A stretch of 64,000 nt of DNA from Lachancea kluyveri NRRL Y-12651 (Eukaryota; Ascomycota; Saccharomycetes; Saccharomycetales; Saccharomycetaceae), in NCBI GenBank assembly GCA_000149225.2, contig CM000690.1, forward strand, positions 806,001 through 870,000, in the 5' to 3' direction. Both the position numbers and the translations under genes were made by a program. Positions within the stretch are counted from its first letter, which is position 1; each line of letters begins with the position of its first letter. This document shows positions 1 to 9,175 of the stretch, piece by piece. The notes below the pieces were generated by a model that saw only the letters and a program-made list of their open reading frames with translations, ran no database searches and was not told the DNA's origin.

Positions 1-1286
1 GCACCAGACGAAGCAGGGGAACGGCGCGATACTGGTGGAGAGGATATGCCTTTATTATTAGGATTGGTCTTACCAAGGCCAAAATCAGGCTTCTCACTTC
101 TAGGCCTTGAAGGGGCGCCGTTTCCACTACTACTGGAAATCCCTGTTCTTTGGAACCTGTCGGACAAATCGTCTACACCACGATCGTAGACATCGTCTTC
201 CCAATGCGTGTTGGTGGTTGGCGTTCTTTGGCTTCTAGCGCGGGAGTAATAGTTATTAACATCGTCATTTTCGTCATTGTAGTTAGTATCAAAATCGTCA
301 TCGTAATTATCGTAACTTGACCTAGAAGATCTAAAGCTTTTACTTCTTTTGGTAGATTTAGTAGTTGGCCTTTGAGAACTAACTTCATCAGAATTGAATG
401 AAGAAGGAATGTCATCATAGTATCCATCATCGTTGAAATCGTCATCATCGGCGTCGTAGTAATCCCCATCGCCGCTTCTTTTAAAGTTGAAGGCTCTAGA
501 TTCCAAAATACGGAACAATGGGTCTACACTTGGTGGTGGTCTAACCCTTCCGGATAAAATCATTTTAGCTGTACAACTGTTTCCGTAAAATTTTCTATTG
601 GCTTCTCTCCTCTCAATAATTACGGAACCCTCAACAGAGACACCTGCAAACAAACCTTTCGTCTTTGAGTACGCAAAAACGGCTGCAACACTACCGAGCG
701 AAGCAGATGCTGCAACTTCGGCATTTCTACCTAACGGACCTGCAGCTACAGAAACGTTACCCCCTAAAGTTATACTACCAAATTGTGAGAAGGACTTCAC
801 TGCGTCGGAAGTATTTAAAATGAAAATAAAATCAGTTAATTCAACACCAACCATACCACCTGCACCTGCACCTGCTAGCCCAATGGCAGAAGGAGCACTC
901 CAAGTACCATCTGGTAGCCTGGCAACGATAACACCGGATCCAGCTCTACCACTGAAAAGAAAGCCCGCTTTTAGAACCGTAATAATGGCTAAGCCTTTAG
1001 CCCTCTTTAAAACGTCTGGGGGAATCACTTCATCTGCACCCAGCACTTGATTTGGCTTCACAAAACTGGCTAGAACCTTTGCTGCTTTTCTGCATTCTTT
1101 AGTTAGTAGCTGTGTTGGCGCACACCATAGACGGATGCAAAAGTTGCAAGTGCCGTGAACCGGAACGGAAGAGAGACATAATTTTGAATCAAAGTATCCT
1201 TCTTTCCATTGATTCTAGGCTGTCTAACAAAACACATACTTCGTCTCTGACTTTAATCCTCTTGGTATAGGATTATTGATTCCCAT
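1..1286 (-). CDS. YSC84: YSC84/LSB3-type actin-binding SH3 protein, 3' part outside window
   Basis: Seen: a coding frame open from 1089 down to base 1, preceded by a 47-nt first exon (1240-1286). The mRNA is join(1240-1286, 1-1089) on the minus strand; the reading continues beyond the window, so the C-terminal SH3 domain is not visible. The first exon encodes MGINNPIPRGLKSET and the second resumes with KKAAKVLASF. The N-terminal ~220 residues form the lipid-binding YSC84/SYLF domain (GLAIITVLKAGFLFSG, then a Gly-rich AGAGAGGMVG). An acidic and Ser/Arg-rich linker follows. Family knowledge: these proteins bind actin and phosphoinositides at endocytic patches with Las17/Sla1. In S. cerevisiae YSC84 and LSB3 are duplicates from the genome duplication; with one ancestral order here, the name covers either. 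The divergent neighbour is YSC83, 207 bp away. Confidence 0.93.
1090..1239 (-). other. Spliceosomal intron of YSC84
   Basis: On the minus strand the 5' splice site is GTATGT (1234-1239), the branch point is a perfect TACTAAC (1103-1109), and the 3' site CAG ends at 1090. Length is 150 nt and branch to 3' site is about 12 nt. Joining the exons restores the family's N-terminus (MGINNPIPRGLKSETK followed by KAAK) without breaking the frame. A small first exon of this kind is typical of this gene in yeasts. Confidence 0.92.
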
Positions 1287-1493
1287 TATTAAATTCTCGT
1301 TTAGCCTTTTAGATCCCTTTACATGCTGATGAAAGAATCAGGGGAGAAGTATTGAGTTCTTTTTTCTTAAAAAAACTGGAAACTTTTCTTCGTATACGGC
1401 GAGACATGAACTTTGCTTTAATAAATTGACTAAGAAAACGAACAAGCAGATGTAAAGCTAGTGAAATAAGATACACCTAAAGCTTCTACATCA

Positions 1494-2558
1494 ATGGCTG
1501 GTGATCCGATTGATAAAGTTTTTGATACATGTTTCAGGTGGTACTCAAAGGCTCAGCGAGCGATAGATGGTACTGGAAAATCCATTGCTGAGAAGTTCGG
1601 GAGTACCAAGGAAAGTGTAGCTGGTTACTATTCGAGCGACAATCATTCACAGACTGCTGATTCTACTGGCGTTACTATTTTTAACAACTTGAATGCCCTC
1701 AAGACCCCTTTAACTGCTTTTTTGGGAATATCTGCGGCAAGCATCCTTCTGTGGAAGTTATCGTCCTACGCTATTCCAACTTTGCCAAAGCACCTACCCA
1801 ATGACGATCAAGTCGTATTGTTGCTTGGGGACATGCGTGACCCAATTACTAGGCAAGAAGTTTTAGATTTATATAGGAGAAATTTTGTGGTATTTGTTTG
1901 TTCGTTAAAGGAACATTCAGATATTGAAGATAACGATGACGATGGATTGTTTCATATTACTCCCTCTCCAAAAGATCTATCACTCTTCATAAAATTTCTG
2001 CAGGATGAGAACAAACAGTTGGCTTCCATTCTAGTCATGCCAAACTCTTCGTATTATCCGTCCGGTTCATTCGCCAATTTATCAGCTTCCCGATTGGAAC
2101 AAGAGATCAAAGAGAACTTTCTGTCATACTGGAAAGTTTTGTGCAAGGTCCTCCCCCATTTTGCGTACAAGGTCCAAGTCATTTTGTTTAATCCATCACT
2201 ATCCAAGCACTTTTGCATACCTCACCATTCTGTTGAAATACTCATCTCGCATTTAATAAGTGGTTTGGGCGAAATTTTGCGTGCAGAGTACTCCCGCAAC
2301 GTTGATTTATATACGGTTCATATGGGTATTGTGAACATTGCTGGAAACCCAAGCAACTACAAGTACCTATCCTGTCCGGGCAGTAAGATCAATACTGCCT
2401 TGCTCACTCCTATCTTCAAACTAATTATGACACCGAAGTATACCAGTCTCAGACTATTGCGTTTTTTCTCTGGAAATATCCTCTTTTGTGGCAAAGGAAG
2501 TAGATTAGGTTACTATTTTGGCAGGCGATTACCTCAATGGGTTTTAAAATGGTTTTGA
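1494..2558 (+). CDS. YSC83: YSC83-like DUF1776 membrane protein
   Basis: A 354-residue protein identified mainly by position between YSC84 and ARG4 and by its overall layout. Residues 1-70 are polar. A single hydrophobic segment lies at about 72-93 (AFLGISAASILLWKL). The remainder resembles a diverged short-chain dehydrogenase fold (VVLLLGDMRDPITRQEVLDL, then VHMGIVNIAGNPSNYKYL), as in the DUF1776 family. S. cerevisiae Ysc83 is a poorly characterised mitochondrial protein of similar length, and no enzyme activity should be assumed. The start at 1494 follows an A-rich leader. It is divergent from YSC84 and convergent with ARG4 (76 bp between stops). Confidence 0.8.
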   Translation: MAGDPIDKVFDTCFRWYSKAQRAIDGTGKSIAEKFGSTKESVAGYYSSDNHSQTADSTGVTIFNNLNALKTPLTAFLGISAASILLWKLSSYAIPTLPKHLPNDDQVVLLLGDMRDPITRQEVLDLYRRNFVVFVCSLKEHSDIEDNDDDGLFHITPSPKDLSLFIKFLQDENKQLASILVMPNSSYYPSGSFANLSASRLEQEIKENFLSYWKVLCKVLPHFAYKVQVILFNPSLSKHFCIPHHSVEILISHLISGLGEILRAEYSRNVDLYTVHMGIVNIAGNPSNYKYLSCPGSKINTALLTPIFKLIMTPKYTSLRLLRFFSGNILFCGKGSRLGYYFGRRLPQWVLKWF

Positions 2559-2634
2559 TTAAAAAATAATCAATTCAATGTCTTGATACGTAAAGTATTT
2601 ATCTAATAAAAGGAGTAGACGATGATGATAGAAC

Positions 2635-4029
2635 TCAGTTCAGTTGAGCTTCTAAAGCGTTCAGTTGTTTTAGCACAGCACTTTTGGCAGTACCACCAGT
2701 AGCATCTCTTCTTTCGACACTTTGTTCAAAGTCGAAAATTTCAAATACATCCTTGGCAAATCTTGAATCAATATTCTGGTATTGTTCCAGGTTTAATTTG
2801 TCGATACCGCTCAACTTTAACTTTTCAGCCAAGGCAACACATTCACCAGAAATGTGGTGAGTTTCTCTGAAAGGTACACCCTTTCTGACTAAATAATCAG
2901 CTAAATCGGTGGCCAACATATCCATGGTTAAAGCGCCTTCCATTGCTTCCTTGTTGATGGATAAAGTGGATACCACACCGGTAGCGATCAATACAGAGTG
3001 TTCAACGGTGGTCAAACAGTCAAACAATGGTTCCTTATCCTCTTGCATGTCTTTGTTGTAAGTAGATGGAATGGATTTGATGCTCATTAGGAACCCACTT
3101 AGCTCACCAAAAACTCTTCCAGCTTTACCTCTTAACAACTCCAAAGAATCTGGGTTTTTCTTTTGAGGCATTAGAGAGGAGCCAGTAGAGTAAGCGTCAG
3201 ACAACTTGATGAAGCCGAATTCTGCAGTGGAGTAAATAATCAAATCTTCAGAAAAGCGGGAAATGTGATTCATGAACAGAGTGCCCCAAAACATAATCTC
3301 AACAACAAAGTCTCTGTCGGATACAGCGGTTAAGGAGTTACCAATGACACCTTGAAAACCTAAGCCCCGTGCCAAAAACTCTCTGTCGATACCATATGGA
3401 TGGCCTGCTAGAGCACCAGCACCCAATGGAGATTTGTTCAACCTCTCAACAATTTGTTTCAACCTGTTGTAGTCCTCGGTGAAGTAAGTAGCATAAGAAC
3501 TCAACCAATGGGACCATCTGATGGGTTGGGCCCTTTGTAAGTGTGTGTAGCCGGGCATCAAAACGTCAATTTCCTCCTTGGCTCTGGTGGTTAGGACTTT
3601 GATAAAAGCTTGCAGAGCAGGGAGCAGAACTTCGTTTAGAATGTCACGACAATAAATCCTCATATCAGTGGCAACTTGGTCGTTACGGGATCTACCGGTA
3701 TGAACTTTACCAGAAATTTCACGTCCGATAATCTCACCTAAACGTCTTTCGTTAGCAGTGTGGATGTCTTCATCAGAAGGGTGTCTAGCAAATTCTCCAG
3801 CTGCCCATTCCTTCTCGATTTGTTCCAAACCATGATGGACTTTAGTCAATTCATCAGAGGTTAATAGTCCAATCTTTTGCAAACCTTCAGTATATATTTT
3901 GGTACCGAATAGGTCGGCCTTGTACATCTTGTAATCGTAAGGTAAAGAAGCATTATACAAGTGCATCAAAGGGTCGGTTTCACCGGTGAATCTACCACCC
4001 CATAGTTTTTGTTTCTTTTCAGTGGACAT
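2635..4029 (-). CDS. ARG4: Argininosuccinate lyase
   Basis: 464 residues, about the length of yeast Arg4. It catalyses the last step of arginine synthesis, splitting argininosuccinate into arginine and fumarate in the cytosol as a homotetramer. Visible hallmarks are the N-terminal LWGGRFTG, the active-site region [13 protein letters not shown], the TxH loop [17 protein letters not shown], and the fumarase/aspartase-superfamily signature [11 protein letters not shown] around residue 285. The protein aligns almost end to end with S. cerevisiae Arg4 from the first Met, which fixes the start. A TGAGTCA Gcn4-type site lies about 110 bp upstream (4137-4143), consistent with general amino-acid control. 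Confidence 0.98.
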   Translation of the reverse strand: MSTEKKQKLWGGRFTGETDPLMHLYNASLPYDYKMYKADLFGTKIYTEGLQKIGLLTSDELTKVHHGLEQIEKEWAAGEFARHPSDEDIHTANERRLGEIIGREISGKVHTGRSRNDQVATDMRIYCRDILNEVLLPALQAFIKVLTTRAKEEIDVLMPGYTHLQRAQPIRWSHWLSSYATYFTEDYNRLKQIVERLNKSPLGAGALAGHPYGIDREFLARGLGFQGVIGNSLTAVSDRDFVVEIMFWGTLFMNHISRFSEDLIIYSTAEFGFIKLSDAYSTGSSLMPQKKNPDSLELLRGKAGRVFGELSGFLMSIKSIPSTYNKDMQEDKEPLFDCLTTVEHSVLIATGVVSTLSINKEAMEGALTMDMLATDLADYLVRKGVPFRETHHISGECVALAEKLKLSGIDKLNLEQYQNIDSRFAKDVFEIFDFEQSVERRDATGGTAKSAVLKQLNALEAQLN

Positions 4030-5061
4030 TTCTTCTGCTTTACTAGATCTTTGGAACCTGTAGAAGTGTGGAAAAATGAGTTTGGTTTAAGACGTTGGCC
4101 ATCTTCAATCGTATTTTTCACTCGAGAAAGCCTTTATGAGTCAAAACAAGATGTTTTCAAAATCTGTACACCTCATCAAACTACCTCGAGTGATAAGAAA
4201 AATTCCTTGGGAATCTATCTATGCACAAATGGTCTCGTGACCGTGCCGTGTTACGCAGCGTATAGACTTATTTAATGATCAGGAAGGAATGGTTCTTGAT
4301 CTTATTAACCTGGATGTTTTCATTTGGTATGTGGGTGCTAATAGATGGTATACTCCTAATCCGCTCGTTATAGAGGGTCCTGTAAACTTTTTTGGTATTT
4401 TCTGCATATTTAATTTGCCAAGGTAAGATGCTGGGCATGTAGAGAGGACAATTATCTACTCAATTAGCATATGTACGACAATCGCCGAAGGCGTCTAGAA
4501 AATCCAGTCTCTATTTGGCACAAATTGGGTAAAGATTGATTGCTTTGAGTCAATGCTGTAAAATTTGGTATCCAGCTTTTCTTTCCCAGCTATTTGGAAG
4601 TCATGGGCCTTACATTGTATTTATATATTCCGATATTACTGGCTAAAGAAGCTAGTCACTCGGACTACTTAGTCTCTTCGCAATCTCAAAGTCGTATTGT
4701 GTGGGCTAAGTAGAGGGAATGGGAGGGAAGATGTAGCTTCTTGTAAACTTAACCACCAATATACCACTAATCTTCTATCCACTTTTAGGTCGCACCATGT
4801 GTTTTTATTTTTCGAGATGAGTTGTATATTGGCTAATATCTCTTTTGTTTGAGCTTTCCAGCGATACGTTTCTGAAATTCATGTACATGTAACTGTATAC
4901 ATTGATAATGTATATGATTGCGTATATCACAGTGGTTCTGTACATTAGCGAATATGTTAAGAAAAGTGGCTTGTATAGTAAATATGTATACATATATATG
5001 TATGTTTATTTGTTAATTAGTTTATAAATCGAAGAAAACAAAACGCAGTCATTTTGATATT
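4030..5061. other. ARG4 upstream region / DED81 3' region, no gene
   Basis: About 1 kb between ARG4 and DED81, both on the minus strand. The part near 4030-4300 is the ARG4 promoter, with the Gcn4-type site. The AT-rich 4800-5040 part, with TATATATGTATG-like runs, is presumably the DED81 3' end. Small ORFs here (4009-4275 plus, 4805-4993 minus) overlap the ARG4 start or have very low-complexity composition, and are not supported as genes. Confidence 0.6.
4137..4143. promoter_or_regulatory. Gcn4-type site (TGAGTCA) upstream of ARG4
   Basis: A perfect TGA(C/G)TCA heptamer about 110 bp upstream of the ARG4 ATG. Known targets of Gcn4 carry such sites at this distance; binding here is inferred. 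Confidence 0.6.
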
Positions 5062-6723
5062 TCATGGCTTACATCTGCCACTGAAACGTGGATATAATGA
5101 ACAGTCTCTAACTGTAAATCTATCACACAACCAAGCCAAGATACGTTCTGTACCTAAACCGTAACCACCGTGTGGGCAGGAACCGTACCTTCTTTGATCA
5201 ATAAACCAGTAGTACGCAGCTGGGTCAATGCCCTCACGCTTGAAACCGGCCATCAACTCTTCGATGGAATCGATTCTCATGGAACCACCGGTAATTTCAC
5301 CCACGGTAGGCATCAAGACATCAACAGATTCGGTGACACTAGGATCATCAGTGCAACGCTTCATGTAAAAGGATTTGATCTCAACTGGGAACCTGGTTAA
5401 CAAAATTGGAACACCAATAGTATCAGTCATCTTTCTTTCGGCAGCTTCGGCAATATCGTCACCAAACTTGAATTCTTCGCCATCTTCGTTCTTGATGCCA
5501 TGCTCTTTCAACCATTCAATGGCATCTTTGTATTCCAATCTTTTGAATGGAAGTTGTGGAGCTTGGAAATCTGGGTTCAATTGTTTGATCAATGGTCCAG
5601 CAATAGGGTCTTCCAAAACGTATTGGACAGATTTAGTAATAACACGTTCAATGTGGGATAGCAAATCGTCAAAATCCAAAAAGCATAGTTCAGCTTCGAT
5701 ATGAGTATATTCAGACAAATGTCTTCTGGTATGAGACTTTTCAGCACGGAAAGACTCTTGGATACAGTAAACATCACCCAAACTTGCTAGACAGGTTTCC
5801 AAATACAATTGGGAAGATTGAGTCAAGTAAGCCTCTTCACCATAGTAGTCCAACTTGAATAGGGTGGAGCCACCCTCAACTTGAGTTTGCACCATGCATG
5901 GAGGGGTAACTTCAGTTAGCTGCTCTTCCTCGTAGGCACGACGAATAGCTCTTAGTAAAGAGGCACGAACCTTCATAACAGCAGATAGGGTCTCACCTCT
6001 CAACGCCAAATGACGTTGGTCCAATAGCAAGGATGGGTCAGCACCTTCTTGGACTTTGTTGGTAAAGGCATCTTCACCAGATGGAGCCAAAGAAACAATT
6101 TCATAATAATCGACGGCCAATTCAACACCACCTGGGGCAGTCTTACCTTCTGGTAGTTTGGAGATAGTACCGTACAAAGTAACAGTACTTTCCAAAGTCA
6201 ATGTAGATGTTTGGTATGCCTTTGCCAAGTCGCCCGCCAATACAGCTTGTAAGAAACCAGTACCATCTCTCAAAACGACAAAGCACAAGGACTTGTTAGA
6301 ACGCAATCTATGAATCCAGCCGGAAACTTTAATTCTGCTGCCGATTGTAGTGTAGCTTTTGCTAATCTTGACCTTTTCAGCTTTTGGAAGAGACGTGTCT
6401 TCTTGAATGGTGATCTTCATAGCCTCTAGTTTCCTGGCGACATCGTTTGCCTCTTGTTCCTGCTTCTTTTTGTCCTGTTCTTGTTGTTTAGCAAGCTTCT
6501 TCTTTAGGCCATCGGAACCTTTGCGAGCCTTCTTAAGGGCACTGGCAGTGATTTCAACGTAACCTTCTTCACCGTCAGCTTTTTTGTAGACGAATAGCTT
6601 AGGTTCTTGTTCTTGATCACGAGCAGTGAACAAAGCATATGCAGGGGTTTGAAATGGGTGGCTTTCTGAACCAGTGACAGTGGAGTTGTCGACACCGGTT
6701 GATTCGTTAATGTAGAGTGACAT
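5062..6723 (-). CDS. DED81: Cytosolic asparaginyl-tRNA synthetase
   Basis: 553 residues from ATG at 6723, matching the 554-residue S. cerevisiae Ded81 from its first residues (MSLYINESTGVD). The frame is open 30 codons further upstream to an ATG at 6813, but that extension has no counterpart in the family, so the internal Met is chosen. Domains are a lysine-rich, KKKLAKQQEQDKKKQEQE-type coiled N-terminal stretch (about 60-110), an OB-fold anticodon-binding domain (VSGWIHRLRS) and a class IIb catalytic core. Motif 2 is FRAEKSHTRRHLSEYTHIEAE-like and motif 3 is GGYGLGTERILAWL. It charges tRNA-Asn for cytosolic translation. Two Gcn4-type sites lie 180-270 bp upstream (6900-6906 and 6992-6998). 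Confidence 0.97.
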   Translation of the reverse strand: MSLYINESTGVDNSTVTGSESHPFQTPAYALFTARDQEQEPKLFVYKKADGEEGYVEITASALKKARKGSDGLKKKLAKQQEQDKKKQEQEANDVARKLEAMKITIQEDTSLPKAEKVKISKSYTTIGSRIKVSGWIHRLRSNKSLCFVVLRDGTGFLQAVLAGDLAKAYQTSTLTLESTVTLYGTISKLPEGKTAPGGVELAVDYYEIVSLAPSGEDAFTNKVQEGADPSLLLDQRHLALRGETLSAVMKVRASLLRAIRRAYEEEQLTEVTPPCMVQTQVEGGSTLFKLDYYGEEAYLTQSSQLYLETCLASLGDVYCIQESFRAEKSHTRRHLSEYTHIEAELCFLDFDDLLSHIERVITKSVQYVLEDPIAGPLIKQLNPDFQAPQLPFKRLEYKDAIEWLKEHGIKNEDGEEFKFGDDIAEAAERKMTDTIGVPILLTRFPVEIKSFYMKRCTDDPSVTESVDVLMPTVGEITGGSMRIDSIEELMAGFKREGIDPAAYYWFIDQRRYGSCPHGGYGLGTERILAWLCDRFTVRDCSLYPRFSGRCKP

Positions 6724-6899
6724 TGTGCTTTTTGATTGATGCATAAATGTAGATAATACTATCGCAGAACATGTGTCATTACAATGAAAAATTTTTAGAA
6801 TATTTTGAAGCACTTCTTACGAGACTTTTTTTTTTTCATAACGGCCAAAACGTTATTTAAACTTTTTACATCCCAGATGCCTTTAACTAGTATTTCTTG

Positions 6900-6998
6900 T
6901 GAGTCATGGATAATTCAATTAATGTGTCCTGGTTATTCACGTAAAACGACGCTTAGTTTTGAGCTTTTTCCTACACAAATATCCGTCTTCTTGACTCA
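6900..6998. promoter_or_regulatory. Pair of Gcn4-type sites upstream of DED81
   Basis: TGAGTCA at 6900-6906 and TGACTCA at 6992-6998, both perfect matches to the Gcn4 heptamer, about 180 and 270 bp upstream of the DED81 start codon. Aminoacyl-tRNA synthetase genes are known members of the general-control regulon, so these are plausible functional sites. Confidence 0.55.
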
Positions 6999-9104
6999 CT
7001 TTTTTTAAAATAAAAGATACCTATATTTGACCCTGGTACAGATGGATACTCATCCTCTATCCAGTCGCTAGTTCTCCATCAAACCTACGGCCGTCAAAAG
7101 GATCCAAAAAATGTGTAAAAACTCAATGGCTATCATTACAATTACGATGTTCATACAAATAGGCTTTAAAGAATAGATTTAGTGGAATTTTTTCTATCCT
7201 GTGCCCGTATGCGGGTAGTGCATCTGACATTGGAAATGGCGTATTCAGATGGGAATGTGAATGTGAATGTGATTCTACCGAAAAAAAAGGCATTGGGAGA
7301 TTTCATGGGCGCATGAGTTTCCAGGACAAATCCACCGCAGAATATTCATCGATTCCCACATCTAATTGAGGAATGGTTTCTCGAGCGTCTGGATGAATGA
7401 AGAATTTTTGCATATCTTTACGTTAGTTCAATAGATCACTCCAATTCCGTGCAAAGCCGCTAATAGTACCGTTGATGATGCTTCAAAAAGCATCGTTCTC
7501 TACTTCTATTTTATGGACGATCATTTGGGCATAGCTAAACCTGGTGTGTTTAAACAGGGCTACGATGCTCGTCCAATTATGTGCACAAGACATGCACTGG
7601 GCATCCGACCTCCGTGAATAACAACGTTGCTTCTATAGGAAATTGTGTCTCAAAAGAAGCCTCTAAAAAGATGACCAGGCTTGTTGGAAAGTTGGGGTGG
7701 AAGTACATGCTGTGTTTTTTTTTTTCTCGAGAAGTTCGGACTAACTCTAATTCCTCTTGGGTCAGAAACAAGATGAGTATTTGAGCAAAAGCAATCGAAT
7801 GCCTTCTTAAGGCACTTCAAAGGCTACGCGGGCTAGTACGCAACCAATCGGCAGTGTAACACGCCTATCCACAATCAAGAAAATAGTCACATGTTGTCCT
7901 ACGAAACCAAAAGGTAAGAGTCGCTCAGCTACCTCACCAATTACTGTTTTATTTTCGAAATGCTGAATGAACAGCCGCAAAAACCTTAGGTCAATAGAAT
8001 TTTCAGCAGGACTTCGGTTTATTGCCTCTTGTAAAACATTACACACTTTCCAATTACACAGGTGGTAGCTGGTTGATGTAGCTTTTTCTGATAGCTTTTG
8101 TGGTTTCTTGACACCAACACATCCTTTGATGACCCTTTGTGAGAGGAGCAGGTCACTTCTGTTGCGATTCTGGCGATTCGTTTCTATTCTCAGCATTCCA
8201 ATGGGCTTAAAAGGACAAAAAGTAAAAAGAGGGGGAAAAGGATAAACGTCTTTATCTTGTTGCTACCATCCCAGATAAAATTTTGAGGTTTCAGAACCTT
8301 AGAAACTCAATGGTTGAAGAGGAAAGCAGTTTAAAGATCAGAAGAACCAACTGATTCATAAAATGCTATCTAGAAAAACATGATTTCGACGTCTGATCTG
8401 CTCTTAACTCTGATATGGGCTGAATTGTTACTTTGGAAGGTAAGTTTTTGCAGCTGAGTATGATGAAGATACACAACGAAAAGTACCTGGCTTCCGTTTA
8501 TAGTACCACAGAAGGAGAAACGCGACAGAATAGGGGTATAAATACTGTGTAACGTGCCAGAATCAATATAAGTTGCGCTGGATATGTATTCTCTGTGAAT
8601 TACACGGTTCTGCGCACAATTCGAAGAAGTTTGGATAGTGAAAAACGTCGATAATTGTACATCGCTGAAGTCTTTTCAAGGATTTTGAACAATATGGTTA
8701 AAAAGAAAGCAGAATTGATGCTTTCAGACGGGTTTGGTGGTTTGATTTTGGAACTACTTGACTGTACTATTGGCTTGAAACTGTGTATACGCCGTGTAAC
8801 TAAACGATACCTAAGAATCTAGCGTAACACGTTTCGTAAGACAAGCCGAGATTCATTCTTTATTTCTCTTCGCACACCGCACCTTTAACAATTCTATATA
8901 GGTCTAGTAATGGCAGGCCTTCGACATCCGATAAACTTTTAAATCACGCGTGATTCCTATATGCTTAGTCTTTAGACTGATTCATGGAAGGAAATAGTCG
9001 CTGTTTGTAATAGGAATCAGTCACCATCCACGTACATAAGCAGTCGAGTTGATATGTGATCACGTAATACGAATGTGGTGATTAAAAAAATTTTCAGTAG
9101 ATTC
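6999..9104. other. Long divergent intergenic region between DED81 and the ProRS gene
   Basis: Together with the DED81 promoter this leaves 2.4 kb between divergent synthetase genes, unusually long for this genome. It holds a short GAATGT-like tandem (around 7250-7275), one candidate minus-strand ORF (7807-8196, listed separately), and otherwise no recognisable gene, tRNA or repeat. Confidence 0.5.
7807..8196 (-). CDS. Candidate small gene, 129 residues, unknown
   Basis: An open frame of 129 codons starting MLRIETNRQNRNRSD and ending VLARVAFEVP. It is not recognised. In its favour are its length in a 40% GC genome, a balanced amino-acid composition, and a plausible folded C-terminal half (LRFLRLFIQHFENKTVIGEV, then LLPFGFVGQHVTIFLIVD). 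Against it, no S. cerevisiae gene lies between DED81 and YHR020W, and codon use is not strongly biased. It could be a lineage-specific gene or chance. Confidence 0.3.
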   Translation of the reverse strand: MLRIETNRQNRNRSDLLLSQRVIKGCVGVKKPQKLSEKATSTSYHLCNWKVCNVLQEAINRSPAENSIDLRFLRLFIQHFENKTVIGEVAERLLPFGFVGQHVTIFLIVDRRVTLPIGCVLARVAFEVP

Positions 9105-9175
9105 ATGTCTCAATCTCAATCTCAATGACTTGCCCTACCACACCAAAATCTCAAAGATTGTCTCGATGTCTCTAG
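9105..9175 (+). promoter_or_regulatory. Two overlapping short upstream ORFs in the ProRS leader
   Basis: ATG at 9105 opens a 7-codon ORF (MSQSQSQ) that stops with TGA at 9126-9128. A second ATG at 9125 overlaps that stop as ATGA and opens a 16-codon ORF whose TAG (9173-9175) lies 7 bases inside the ProRS coding sequence. If the mRNA begins upstream of 9105, ribosomes would meet both before the main ATG at 9166. If transcription starts inside this stretch they are irrelevant. Confidence 0.4.

Noticed and set aside
4009-4275. 88-codon plus-strand frame overlapping the ARG4 start.
   Set aside because: Overlaps ARG4 coding and promoter including the Gcn4 site; no domain character.
6724-6813. 30-codon N-terminal extension of DED81 as a mitochondrial presequence.
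   Set aside because: Contains Asp, Cys and His without an Arg-rich helix, and the family starts at the internal Met. Left open only as an unlikely alternative start.
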